Source: Pseudomonas kielensis
Lineage (GTDB): Bacteria > Pseudomonadota > Gammaproteobacteria > Pseudomonadales > Pseudomonadaceae
DNA length: 64,000 nt
Assembly (NCBI RefSeq): GCF_014236655.1
Contig: NZ_JACMYG010000026.1
Location: 1 to 64,000 of the forward strand
Direction of reading: 5' to 3'
Part shown: piece after piece, positions 35,311 to 43,673 of the stretch
How positions within the stretch are numbered: the stretch's first letter is position 1
Layout: each line of letters starts with the position of its first letter
Position numbers and translations under genes: made by a program
Notes under the pieces: model-generated
The model's input: only the letters and a program-made list of their open reading frames with translations
Told to the model about the DNA's origin: nothing
Database searches by the model: none

Positions 35311-37437
35311 TCACCGCAAACTCCAAGAAACCCCCGCATAAACCCCAAACCCCTCCCCAGGCGTCGACCGTGCCGCATCCAACCCTTTATCGTCATACCC
35401 CGGCGTAACCGTCGCCGCGTACCGTTTATCCGTCAAATTGCGCAGGTCCAGCCAGGTTTGCCAGTCGCCCTTGGGGGCGTTGTAGCCCAAGGTGGCGCCG
35501 AAGAGGGCGTAGGGGTCGGCGTATTCGCTGTTGGCGTAGTCGACGGCGACTTTGGAGACCAGTTGGGTGTTGAGGGCGGCGAAGAAGCCCAGGGGCCAGT
35601 CGTAGCGCAGTTCGCCCTGGTAGTAGTGCATCGGCAGGCCGGGCAGGCGGTTGTCGCCGAAGTGGTCGTCGTCGCGGTAGTGGAAGTCGCTGAAGGTGTA
35701 GCTCTGGCGCAGGCTCAGTTGCTCGCCGGTTGGCGATGCCCACAGGGTGCTTTGCAGGCTGGCTTCCACGCCCTGGTGCACGGTGGGGCTGGCGTTGAGT
35801 TCGTAGGGGGTGATGGTGTTGGCGTCCGGCAGGACGGAGAGCAGTTCATGGCGGACCTGGGCGTAGTACCAGGACAGGCTCCATTGCCCGAGGGTGGCGT
35901 CGCCGCGCCCGCCCAGCTCGAGGGTGGTGGCGGTCTGGTTTTGCAGTTCGATCGGCGCGCGCTGGGTACCGGTGGCGGCGCCGCTGTCTTTCGGAAAACG
36001 AATGTTGGAGCTGTAGATCATCGACCAGGGGTGGGGCGCTTCCACCGAGCGGCTGAGGTTGCCGAACACTTGCAGGCCGGGCGTCAGTTGGTAGCGCAGG
36101 CCCAGGCGGGCGGCGTAGTCCCAGTGGTGCAGGCTGGTCTTGCCGCCTTCCTCGGGGTAGGTGACGGCGCTTTCGCGGCGGGTGTAGAGGGCGGCGAGGC
36201 CGGTGGTCAGCCACAGGTCGTCGGCGATTTCCAGGTCGTTGCCGGCGTGCAGCACGGAGTCCGATCCCTGGTAGGTGAAGTCGCGCATCGGCGTGCCGGG
36301 TGCGTAGCCGGCGGTGTTGCCGATGGGGATGCGCACTTCTTCGCTGGCGCCGGCGTTGGGCAGGTGTTTGGTGGTGCGCAGGCCCAGGGTGCTCTGGCTT
36401 TCCAGGCCCCAGAGGGTGTCGCGGCGCTTGTAGTCGAAGGTGCCACTGACATCGCTGTAGGCGACTTTCAGGCGGTTCAGTCCTTCGCGCAGGTCCATCG
36501 GGTAGTCGTGGTAGACCAGGCCGGTCTGGATGCTCGAATCGTCGTCGATGTAGTAGGTGGTCTTGTTGCCGATGAAGGTGCTGCCCGGTTGCTCGCGGCG
36601 ATCGTCGCGCGCCACGTAGGCGGGGTTGGCGGCCCGTGGGTCGTGCTCGATCGAGTACTTGCTGACCCGCCCGGCCAGGTCGTTGTCGGTCTGGCGGTAG
36701 CGCAGGTAGAAGCGGGTTTCCAGGTTCGGGTTGAAGCGGTAGCCGAGGTTGGCGATGAAGCCCTGGCTGTCGCTGGCGGTGTGATCCTGATAGCCATCGG
36801 AGCGGGCATCGGTCACGGCCAGGTAGTAATCGAAGTCGCCCAGCACCTGGCCGGAGCTGACCTGGCGCTGCTGGTAGCCGTGGCTGCCCATCCCGTAGCG
36901 CACCTGCAACAGCGGTGAGTCATAGCCGGTGTGGCTGACGTAGTCGATGGCGCCGCCCAGGGCCAGGGCGCCCCGGTCGAAACCGTTGGCGCCGCGCAGC
37001 ACCTCCACGCGGTTGAGCCACAGCGGTTCGAGCAGTTCATAGGGGGTGCCGCCGGGGCCGGTCAGGGGCAGGCCGTCGAGCATGGCGTACAGTCCCGAGG
37101 CGTGGGCACCGGGAGCGCGGTTGATCCCCGAACCACGGATCGAGATCTTGACCCCTTCGTTGCCCGCGGACTGGGCGTAGATCCCGGGCTGATAGGCCAG
37201 CACATCCTGGTTGCTGGCCACCCGGCCCTGGAGCGGGCGGCGCAGGTCGACCACGTTAGTGCCACCGGGCACCTGGGCCAACCGGGCCTTGGCGTCCTCC
37301 ACCGAGGCGTCTTCGCCGCTGCGCTCCTCGGCACCGATCAGCACCTGGCCCAACTCCAGGCCCTGCGCCTCGGCCATGGCCGGACAGGCCAGGGCCAGGC
37401 CCAGTAATGCAGTGGGCAAGGATTTGGACGCGGGCAT
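35311..37437 (-). CDS. TonB-dependent outer-membrane receptor
   Basis: The 708-residue receptor has a signal peptide (MPASKSLPTALLGLALACPAMA). The plug domain follows (TNVVDLRRPLQGRVASNQDVL, ISIRGSGINRAPG, LEPLWLNRVEVLRGANGFDRGA, GGAIDYVSHTG), then a barrel ending GVYAGVSWSLR. It lacks an N-terminal STN signalling domain. The chosen start at 37437 gives the signal peptide; the frame continues 83 codons upstream without one. It is likely to import an iron chelator or another bulky ligand, but no sigma/anti-sigma pair or siderophore gene is adjacent. Single gene. Confidence 0.88.
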   Translation of the reverse strand: MPASKSLPTALLGLALACPAMAEAQGLELGQVLIGAEERSGEDASVEDAKARLAQVPGGTNVVDLRRPLQGRVASNQDVLAYQPGIYAQSAGNEGVKISIRGSGINRAPGAHASGLYAMLDGLPLTGPGGTPYELLEPLWLNRVEVLRGANGFDRGALALGGAIDYVSHTGYDSPLLQVRYGMGSHGYQQRQVSSGQVLGDFDYYLAVTDARSDGYQDHTASDSQGFIANLGYRFNPNLETRFYLRYRQTDNDLAGRVSKYSIEHDPRAANPAYVARDDRREQPGSTFIGNKTTYYIDDDSSIQTGLVYHDYPMDLREGLNRLKVAYSDVSGTFDYKRRDTLWGLESQSTLGLRTTKHLPNAGASEEVRIPIGNTAGYAPGTPMRDFTYQGSDSVLHAGNDLEIADDLWLTTGLAALYTRRESAVTYPEEGGKTSLHHWDYAARLGLRYQLTPGLQVFGNLSRSVEAPHPWSMIYSSNIRFPKDSGAATGTQRAPIELQNQTATTLELGGRGDATLGQWSLSWYYAQVRHELLSVLPDANTITPYELNASPTVHQGVEASLQSTLWASPTGEQLSLRQSYTFSDFHYRDDDHFGDNRLPGLPMHYYQGELRYDWPLGFFAALNTQLVSKVAVDYANSEYADPYALFGATLGYNAPKGDWQTWLDLRNLTDKRYAATVTPGYDDKGLDAARSTPGEGFGVYAGVSWSLR

Positions 37438-37555
37438 CGGGTGAACTCCAGACGAAAAGGGGGCGGGCAGTAAAGAACTGCGACGCCGGGCAGCCTCCGG
37501 GAAACACATGCAAACGCGGCTTTTTACCCTGAATTTCAGTGGTTTGCCTGCCAGA

Positions 37556-37810
37556 TCATGGTCTGGACCAGAATCTGCGGGTGACAGGCCAGTGGGGGCA
37601 CTCATCGATGAAGACGAAACCCTGCCTGAGGTAGAAATTCGCCGCGCGGTGGTTGTCCGGTGCGACATCGAGGAACACCCGCCCATGGCCTTGTTCCTGT
37701 GCGCGGGATTTCACCGCGTCCACCCACATGCCGATCAGGCCCAGCGCTCGTTCGTCCTCGAGGGCCAGCCAGAACGCAGTCCCGCTGGTGGAGTCGGCGC
37801 GCGCCTGCCA
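37556..37810 (-). pseudogene. GNAT acetyltransferase remnant
   Basis: The frame reads AFWLALEDERALGLIGMWVDA, then VKSRAQEQGHGRVFLDVAPDNHRAANFYLRQGF. These are the beta4 strand and the motif-B half of a GNAT acetyltransferase. Between VDA and VKSRA the acetyl-CoA pyrophosphate loop (Arg/Gln-x-x-Gly-x-Gly/Ala) expected in that position is missing, and the N-terminal third is absent, where the VOC gene promoter begins. I read it as a gene remnant with an in-frame deletion and a 5' truncation. Confidence 0.6.
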
Positions 37811-37862
37811 TTGAACAGTGCAGCTAGAATGAACCGGTCTGTGCCAATTCTGGAGAAACAAA

Positions 37863-38342
37863 ATGGTCAGCAAGAATACGATCTGTCTGTGGTTCAACGG
37901 CGATGCCCTGGACGCGGCGACCTTCTACGCCAAGACCTTCCCGGACAGCACGGTGGGCGCTGTGCATCGCGCGCCCGGCGACTACCCGGCTGGCAAGCAG
38001 GGCGATGTGTTGACGGTGGAGTTCAATGTGATGGGCATCCCTTGCCTGGGATTGAACGGCGGGCCGGCGTTCAAGCACAACGAGGCGTTTTCGTTCCAGG
38101 TCGCGACCGACGATCAGGCCGAAACCGACCGCCTGTGGGACGCGATTGTCGGCAACGGTGGCGAGGCCAGCGCCTGCGGCTGGTGCAAGGACCGCTGGGG
38201 ACTGTCGTGGCAGATCACCCCCAGGGTGCTCACGGCGGCGTTCACTCACCCCGATCGAGCGGTGGCCAAGCGTGCCTTCGCCGCGATGATGGAAATGGGC
38301 AAAATCGATGTCGCGGCCATTGAGGCTGCAATCAAGGGTTAA
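37863..38342 (+). CDS. VOC-family (PhnB/glyoxalase-like) protein
   Basis: The 159-residue protein matches the '3-demethylubiquinone-9 methyltransferase/PhnB' VOC subgroup: CLWFNGDALDAATFYAKTFPDS at the start, LTVEFNVMGIPCLGLNGGPAF and the C-terminal GLSWQITPRVL. These are beta-alpha-beta-beta-beta metal-binding folds; the family name is historical and substrates are mostly unknown. Its ATG at 37863 lies close to the remains of the divergent GNAT gene. Single gene. Confidence 0.85.
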   Translation: MVSKNTICLWFNGDALDAATFYAKTFPDSTVGAVHRAPGDYPAGKQGDVLTVEFNVMGIPCLGLNGGPAFKHNEAFSFQVATDDQAETDRLWDAIVGNGGEASACGWCKDRWGLSWQITPRVLTAAFTHPDRAVAKRAFAAMMEMGKIDVAAIEAAIKG

Positions 38343-38522
38343 CCCGCGTCAACCGGGGGCAGGGCAGGCCGACTGTCCTGGCCCCCAACGGTCTCATGGC
38401 GGCCACCTACAGGATTAATTTCTGTACGTGTCCAGTGTCCTGCATCCAGGACGCGCCATGGGGTCCTGCTTCAAGACCGTTAGCTGCTACCATCGCGCCA
38501 TTGTCACCCTGAGTAGAACACC

Positions 38523-38684
38523 ATGAACCGCCGTAAAAAGATCAAGCAGTTGCTAAAAGCTCACGCGAAAAAGGCCAGCGCCAAACTGGCGCCGGTCAAC
38601 AAGGACAAGTACATCAGCAAGGCCGACCGTTTGAAGCTGGCAGCGCAAGCCAGCCAGGATTCCGGCAGCCCGGCCGAGAGCTGA
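38523..38684 (+). CDS. DUF2986 small basic protein
   Basis: A 53-residue frame begins MNRRKKIKQLLKAHAKKASA, then KLAPVNKDKYISKADR and a polar end (SPAES). This is the conserved short DUF2986 pattern. The protein is strongly basic and cytosolic; a nucleic-acid or ribosome-associated role is a guess. It ends 11 bases before the convergent lipoprotein gene. Confidence 0.8.
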   Translation: MNRRKKIKQLLKAHAKKASAKLAPVNKDKYISKADRLKLAAQASQDSGSPAES

Positions 38685-38695
38685 TCGCGCCCCGA

Positions 38696-39148
38696 TTACT
38701 TCACGGTGCCGCTCTGGGGAATGTCGCCACAGAACAGGTCCAGGTTGCCGTCCTCCGGTGCCGATCGCACGACGATCGAGTACTGGCCGGCCAGCAATTC
38801 CGGCAGGGCGATGGGGGCGGTTCTGGAAAAGGTCCAGCCGGTGACGGCGGCGCGTTCGGTGGTGACCTGGCTGTTCATCGCATAGGCCACCGGGCCCGGC
38901 TGCTGGCAACTGCCCTTATGGATGAAGGTGTAGATACGCAGGGGCAGGGAGGTGCCGGTGGGCACGCCGCTGATGAAAAAGTCGAACCCGGTCTTCTGGT
39001 CCCAATTGGCCAGGGTGGTGTTGGCGATTTGTCCGGCGTTGTGCCGGGTAGCCGCCAGGGGAATGCTGATCCCGTGCTCGGATGAAGTGCTGCAGCCAAA
39101 CAGGCTCGCGCAGACCAGCAGGGCGACCAGTGGGTGTCTGGGATTCAT
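38696..39148 (-). CDS. Small lipoprotein, paralog of the one at 26606-27055
   Basis: The 150-residue protein has a lipobox signal (VCASLFGC). The mature domain matches the paralog at 26606-27055: IPLAATRHNAGQ, GFDFFISGVPTGTS, RIYTFIHKGSCQQPGPV, APEDGNLDLFCGDI. GGAGG lies six bases before the ATG. Upstream sequence shares a leader with the paralog (gggtat/tataccc-like block and tggaggttgg). Function unknown; an envelope role is inferred from the lipobox. Confidence 0.78.
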   Translation of the reverse strand: MNPRHPLVALLVCASLFGCSTSSEHGISIPLAATRHNAGQIANTTLANWDQKTGFDFFISGVPTGTSLPLRIYTFIHKGSCQQPGPVAYAMNSQVTTERAAVTGWTFSRTAPIALPELLAGQYSIVVRSAPEDGNLDLFCGDIPQSGTVK

Positions 39149-39223
39149 AACCAACCTCCAGTGCTGAAGAAGCACTATGGGAGATTAGCGGGTATGGCCC
39201 AATAGTCGCCTGACGTTCGTCAG

Positions 39224-39253
39224 ACGGGGCCCGCAGCACGCTGCGGGCCCCGT
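39224..39253 (-). terminator. Strong bidirectional terminator of the amino-acid ABC operon
   Basis: acggggcccgcag and ctgcgggccccgt form a perfect 13-bp stem with a cacg loop, starting 5 bases beyond the stop codon of the ATPase gene. The T content after the stem is small on both sides, but stem strength and position make it the operon's end. Confidence 0.8.
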
Positions 39254-39258
39254 TTGTG

Positions 39259-40047
39259 TCAATGGACGATCTGCGCCAGGAAGGCTTTGGCCCGTGGGCT
39301 TTTCGGCGCGTTGAAGAAGTCCTCGGGTGGCGCGTCCTCGATGATCTGGCCGCCGTCGAGAAACAGCACGCGCTCGGCCACTTGCCGGGCAAAGCCCATC
39401 TCGTGGGTCACGCAGAGCATGGTCATGCCGCTGCCAGCCAGTTTCACCATCACATCCAGCACTTCGCTGACCATCTCCGGGTCGAGCGCCGAGGTGGGCT
39501 CGTCGAACAGCATGATTTTCGGTTCCATGCACAACGCCCGGGCGATGGCCACGCGCTGTTGCTGGCCGCCGGAGAGCTGGCTGGGGTACTTGCTGGCCTG
39601 GCTGGCGATACCCACTTTCTGCAGGAAATGCTCGGCCAGTTCCTCGGCCTTTTTGCGGCTCAGGCCGCGCACCGAGATCGGCGCCAGGGTGCAGTTGTCG
39701 AGCACGCTCATGTGCGGGAACAGATTGAAATGCTGGAACACCATGCCCACTTCGCTGCGCACCTTGGCCGCCTCGCGGGTGTTCTGGGACAGGTCGGTGT
39801 TGTTGACCAGGATGCGGCCTTTCTCGGCGATTTCCAGGCGGTTGATGCAGCGGATCAGGGTCGACTTGCCGGAGCCGGAGGGCCCGCACAAGACGATGCG
39901 TTCGCCTTCGCGTACCTGCAGGTTGATGTCGTGCAAGACATGGAAGGCGCCATAGAACTTGTTCAGGGCGGCGATATCCACCACCACTTTACGGGTGTCG
40001 GGTTGCACGGCGAGCGGCGTATCGATACGGGCAGAGAGGGCAGGCAT
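39259..40047 (-). CDS. Polar amino-acid ABC transporter ATP-binding protein
   Basis: The 262-residue ATPase has Walker A GPSGSGKST, the signature LSGGQQQRVAIARAL, Walker B IMLFDEPTSALD and the switch His in VTHEMGFARQ. It fits the HisP/GlnQ class. I start it at 40047 because the frame upstream has no homology. It is the last gene of the operon, after the oxidase, two permeases and a binding protein on the same strand. Confidence 0.93.
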   Translation of the reverse strand: MPALSARIDTPLAVQPDTRKVVVDIAALNKFYGAFHVLHDINLQVREGERIVLCGPSGSGKSTLIRCINRLEIAEKGRILVNNTDLSQNTREAAKVRSEVGMVFQHFNLFPHMSVLDNCTLAPISVRGLSRKKAEELAEHFLQKVGIASQASKYPSQLSGGQQQRVAIARALCMEPKIMLFDEPTSALDPEMVSEVLDVMVKLAGSGMTMLCVTHEMGFARQVAERVLFLDGGQIIEDAPPEDFFNAPKSPRAKAFLAQIVH

Positions 40048-40064
40048 GGTCGGGTCTCCGGCAA

Positions 40065-41306
40065 TCAATGGAAGCGCTCGGCGCTGTAAGGGGCAGGGTC
40101 GGTGAACGGGGTGGCGCCGGTCATCATTTCGGCCAGCAAGCGGCCGCAGACCGGGCCGAGCGTCAGGCCATGGTGGGCGTGGCCAAAGTTGAACCACAGG
40201 CCCGGGTGCCGCGCTGCCGGGCCGATCACCGGGCACATGTCCGGCAGGCACGGGCGGCGACCCAGCCAGGGTTCGGCGTCCAGGCGTTCGCCCAGCGGGT
40301 AGAACGTGCGCGCCAGCGCTTCGCAGCGGCGCAACTGGATTTCGTTGATCGGGTCGTCGCTGTCGGCGAACTCGATCCCGGTGGTCAGGCGCACCCCGCC
40401 CACCATCGGCGCCAGCACGTAACCGCCGATAGGGTCGAGCAAGGGTTGTTGCAGGCAACTGCCCGGCAGGGCGGCATAGTGCATGTGATAGCCGCGCTTG
40501 ATCGCCAGCGGAATCTTGTAGCCCAGGGGTTCGAAGACGCCCCGTGCTTGCGGGCCGAGTGCGACCACGGCTTCGTCGCCGATCACCAGGCCCTGCTCGG
40601 TCTGCACCTGCCATTTACCCTCGCTCTGGCGCAGGGAGAGGGCGTCGCCCAGGGCAAACACGCCACCGCGCTCGACGAACAGCTCGGCATAGCCACGGGT
40701 CAGGCCACCGGGATCGCTGACGGTCTTGGGGTCGAGCCAGTGGATGCCACCGATCACACTGCTGTGCAGGCCGGGTTGCCGCGCCCGCAGTTCGTCGCGG
40801 TCGAGCACCTGGTAATTGAGGCCGTAGCGCTGCAGTGCTTCGGCGTCCTTCTGTGCCTTGAAGAAAGCCGGGATCGAGCTGTAGGCCTCGACCCAACCGC
40901 CGGCCTTGATCAGATGGTCCATGCCGGCTGGCGTCGAGAGCAGGTCATGTTCACTGACGCAACGCTCCACCAGCGGCAGCATGGCCTTGGTCGCGGTGGC
41001 CAGGCCCTTGGCCCCGGAATGCCGCCAGTATTGCAGCAACCAGGGACCGGCCTTGGGCAGGTGCTTGAGGCTGTAGCGCACGTCCGACTGCTGGTTGCGG
41101 GCGTAGCGCAACAGGCTCGTCAGCTCGCGGGGGAAGGAATAGGGGATCACGCTGGCACGCTCGATCAGCCCGGCGTTGCCGTGGCTGGTGCCTTTGCCCG
41201 GCTGCTGGCGGTCGATGAGCACCACCTGGCGGCCACGGGCCTGTAGCTGGAGTGCGGTACTGACGCCGACAATCCCGGCGCCCAGAACAATGGTTTGGCA
41301 ATGCAT
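40065..41306 (-). CDS. DadA-like FAD-dependent D-amino-acid dehydrogenase/oxidase
   Basis: The 413-residue flavoprotein begins with the FAD-binding GAGIVGVSTALQLQARG. It contains TSHGNAGLIERASVIPY, near-identical in style to DadA-type D-amino-acid dehydrogenases, and ends NFGHAHHGLTLGPVCGRLLAEM. Being embedded in an ABC operon for amino acids, it likely oxidises the imported D-amino acid to a 2-oxo acid. The divergent DpkA would then reduce a cyclised product. Whether electrons go to oxygen or quinone cannot be told. Confidence 0.85.
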   Translation of the reverse strand: MHCQTIVLGAGIVGVSTALQLQARGRQVVLIDRQQPGKGTSHGNAGLIERASVIPYSFPRELTSLLRYARNQQSDVRYSLKHLPKAGPWLLQYWRHSGAKGLATATKAMLPLVERCVSEHDLLSTPAGMDHLIKAGGWVEAYSSIPAFFKAQKDAEALQRYGLNYQVLDRDELRARQPGLHSSVIGGIHWLDPKTVSDPGGLTRGYAELFVERGGVFALGDALSLRQSEGKWQVQTEQGLVIGDEAVVALGPQARGVFEPLGYKIPLAIKRGYHMHYAALPGSCLQQPLLDPIGGYVLAPMVGGVRLTTGIEFADSDDPINEIQLRRCEALARTFYPLGERLDAEPWLGRRPCLPDMCPVIGPAARHPGLWFNFGHAHHGLTLGPVCGRLLAEMMTGATPFTDPAPYSAERFH

Positions 41307-41357
41307 GGGTAGATCCTTGATGCTGGGGCGGCCACGGCAGCCCGAGAAAAAACCGGT

Positions 41358-42068
41358 TTACTGCAAATGGCGGCCGAGGCGGCCTTCCAGGGCTTTGAGG
41401 CTGCGTCGCACCACTTCCACAATCAGCAGGTACAGCACCGCGGCCCAGAGGTAGATCTGGAAGTCGAAACTGCGCGAGAAGGCCAGTTTGGTCACCCCCA
41501 TCAAGTCGTAGATGGTCACCAGCGAAGCGATGGCGCTGGCCTTGATCATCAGGATCAGTTCGTTGCCCAGGGGACCGATCGCCACCAGCAGCGATTGCGG
41601 CAGGATGACTTTGCGAAAGGTGGTCCAGCGCGACAGGCTCAGGGCGTTGCAGGCTTCGCGTTGGCCCTGGGCCACGGCCAGGATGCTGCCCCGCAGGATC
41701 TCTGCCTGATAGGCCGCGGTGTTCAGGGTGAACGCCAGCAGGGTGCAGAACCAGGCGTCCCGGAAGAACCACCACAGGCCGACGTCCTGCCAGAAACCTT
41801 TGAACGAACCCAGGCCGTAATACAGCATGAACAGCTGGGCCAGCAGTGGCGAGCCACGGAAGAAGTACACATAGACGCCGGCAAAACGGCTGAGAAACCG
41901 GTTGCCCGACAACCGCGCCAGGGCAATCAGCAGGCCGAGCAGGGCGCCCAGGGTGAAGGAAATGGCCACCAGTTTGGCGGTCACCAACAGCCCGTCGATG
42001 AAGCGTGGACCGTAACGTTCCAGCAGATCAGGGCTGAGGAACAGGCTCTGCAATTCAGCCAGGCTCAT
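41358..42068 (-). CDS. Amino-acid ABC transporter permease (HisM-type)
   Basis: The 236-residue permease of the His/Glu/Gln/Arg/opine class has about five transmembrane segments. The cytosolic EAA loop (NALSLSRWTTFRKVILPQSL) contacts the ATPase. Its ATG overlaps the stop of the second permease by 4 bases, so the two are coupled. Confidence 0.9.
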   Translation of the reverse strand: MSLAELQSLFLSPDLLERYGPRFIDGLLVTAKLVAISFTLGALLGLLIALARLSGNRFLSRFAGVYVYFFRGSPLLAQLFMLYYGLGSFKGFWQDVGLWWFFRDAWFCTLLAFTLNTAAYQAEILRGSILAVAQGQREACNALSLSRWTTFRKVILPQSLLVAIGPLGNELILMIKASAIASLVTIYDLMGVTKLAFSRSFDFQIYLWAAVLYLLIVEVVRRSLKALEGRLGRHLQ

Positions 42069-42784
42069 GGGCGCACGCTCCGTTGATGGCGGCTGAAATG
42101 CTGCTCCAGATACTGGAACAGACGGCCGGAAATCGCCGAGAAGAACAGGTAGCCGAAGCAGGCCACGGTGTAGAACAACATCGGTTCCTTGGTCACGCTG
42201 ACCGCCAGGTTGGTCTGGCGCATCAGGTCGACCAGGGAGATGGTCGACACCAGCGAGGTGTCCTTGAGCAACGACAGCCAGTTGTTCGACAGACCCGGCA
42301 GGGCGATGCGCACCAGTTGCGGCAGCACCACCTTGGTAAAGGTGGTACGCCGGGACAGGCCGAGGGCGGCAGCGGCTTCGAACTGGCCCTTGGGCACGGT
42401 CTTGAAGGCGCCCAGCCAGATCTGGCTGGAGAACGCGGCAAACACCAGGCTGAAGGCGATCATGGCGGCGACGAAGGGGTTGATCGCCACTTCAGTCTCG
42501 TAGCCCATCGCCGACAACAGTTTCTGCGCGCCGATCTGGCAGCCGTAGTAGATGATCAGCAGGGTCAGCAGTTCGGGCAGGCCACGGAACACGGTGGCAA
42601 ACACCGTGCTCATGGCGCGCGGCCAACGCCGCCGGGAGCGGGCGGCCAAGGCCAGGCCCAGCCCCAGTGGCAAGCCGATCGGCAGGCAGCTCAGGGCCAG
42701 GACGATGGTCACCAGGGCGCCGGCCAGCAAGGCTGAGCCCCAGCCGCCGCTGGCGAAGGAAAGCAGTGACAGATGTTCGAACAT
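42065..42784 (-). CDS. Amino-acid ABC transporter permease (HisQ-type)
   Basis: The 239-residue partner permease has the same topology and its own EAA loop (AAALGLSRRTTFTKVVLPQL). Together with the gene at 41358 it forms the heterodimeric channel. It starts 111 bases after the binding-protein gene, past a hairpin. Confidence 0.9.
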   Translation of the reverse strand: MFEHLSLLSFASGGWGSALLAGALVTIVLALSCLPIGLPLGLGLALAARSRRRWPRAMSTVFATVFRGLPELLTLLIIYYGCQIGAQKLLSAMGYETEVAINPFVAAMIAFSLVFAAFSSQIWLGAFKTVPKGQFEAAAALGLSRRTTFTKVVLPQLVRIALPGLSNNWLSLLKDTSLVSTISLVDLMRQTNLAVSVTKEPMLFYTVACFGYLFFSAISGRLFQYLEQHFSRHQRSVRP

Positions 42785-42865
42785 GCTCGAACCCTCTCGG
42801 TAAATTAAGCCCGCACGCGCTCACCACCGCCGGTGGGTGCGCGGTGCAGCAGGTCGGCAAGGAAC

Positions 42866-42889
42866 GCCCCTCAGGCTGGCCTGAGGGGC
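42866..42889 (-). terminator. Intra-operon hairpin after the binding-protein gene
   Basis: gcccctcagg-ctgg-cctgaggggc is a perfect 10-bp stem with a 4-base loop, six bases past the binding-protein stop. Such hairpins typically protect the abundant binding-protein mRNA or partly terminate, giving more binding protein than permease. Confidence 0.7.
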
Positions 42890-42895
42890 AGGGGA

Positions 42896-43651
42896 TCAGT
42901 AGATGTCGAACGCGAAGTAGCGGCTGGAGATCTTCTTGTAGGTACCGTCGGCGACGATCTCATCCAGCGCTTTGTTGAAACGCTCGCGCAACGCATCGTC
43001 ACCCTTGCGCACCGCGATGGATGCATCGGCCGTGGTGCCGTTGACATCGCCGATGATCTTGCAGCAGTCCTTGCCGGCGCTGTCGATCCAGGCCAGCAGC
43101 GGGAACTTGTCGGCAATCACCCCGTCGACGCGGCCGGCGGCCAGGTCACTGTTGGCTTCATCCAGGGTCGGGTAGAACTTGACGTCGGCGCCGGCCGGGC
43201 CGTAGTGGTCTTCGGCGTAGATGGCCTGGGTCGAGGAGGCCTGGGCGCCCACGGTGCGACCTTTGAAATCGGTCTGGGCATCGGTGATGTCCGAGTCCTT
43301 GGGCACGGCCACGGACAGCGGTGTGCGGTAGTAGTGGTTAGTGAAATCGATCTTCTGCTTGCGCTCGTCGGTGGCGATCATCGAGGCGACCACGGCGTCG
43401 TATTTCTTGGCCATCAGCGCCGGGATAATCCCTTCCCAATCCTGGGCGACGATGCTGCATTGCACTTTCATGCGTTCACACAGCGCGTTGGCGATGTCGA
43501 CATCGAAACCGTGCAGCTTGTTGTCCGAGTCGACATAGTTGAACGGCGGGTAAGCGCCTTCGGTGGCGATCTTCAGGGTTTCAGCCTGCGCCCCGGAGGC
43601 CCCGGCCAGGACCATTGCACATGCACTGGCAAAGCGAATGACGTGTTTCAT
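42896..43651 (-). CDS. Periplasmic amino-acid binding protein of ABC transporter
   Basis: The 251-residue protein has a signal peptide (to about residue 23, ASGAQA-E). The SBP family 3 signature follows: LKIATEGAYPPFNYVDSD, GFDVDIANALCERM, WEGIIPALMAKKYDAVVA. It belongs with lysine/arginine/ornithine binders, although preference for D-forms cannot be read. An AACAATAA element lies in its leader. First structural gene of the operon after the regulator. Confidence 0.92.
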   Translation of the reverse strand: MKHVIRFASACAMVLAGASGAQAETLKIATEGAYPPFNYVDSDNKLHGFDVDIANALCERMKVQCSIVAQDWEGIIPALMAKKYDAVVASMIATDERKQKIDFTNHYYRTPLSVAVPKDSDITDAQTDFKGRTVGAQASSTQAIYAEDHYGPAGADVKFYPTLDEANSDLAAGRVDGVIADKFPLLAWIDSAGKDCCKIIGDVNGTTADASIAVRKGDDALRERFNKALDEIVADGTYKKISSRYFAFDIY

Positions 43652-43663
43652 CTAGCACCTCGA

Positions 43664-43673
43664 TTTATTGTTT
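43664..43673 (-). promoter_or_regulatory. Candidate Hfq/Crc motif in the binding-protein leader
   Basis: On the minus strand aaacaataaa precedes the GAGG ribosome-binding site of the binding-protein gene by a few bases. It contains AACAATAA, a match to AANAANAA. Weaker than the AACAACAA copies but in the same operon. Confidence 0.4.

Noticed and set aside
38553..38909. Minus-strand frame overlapping the DUF2986 and lipoprotein genes
   Set aside because: It overlaps two better supported genes and has a shadow-like composition.
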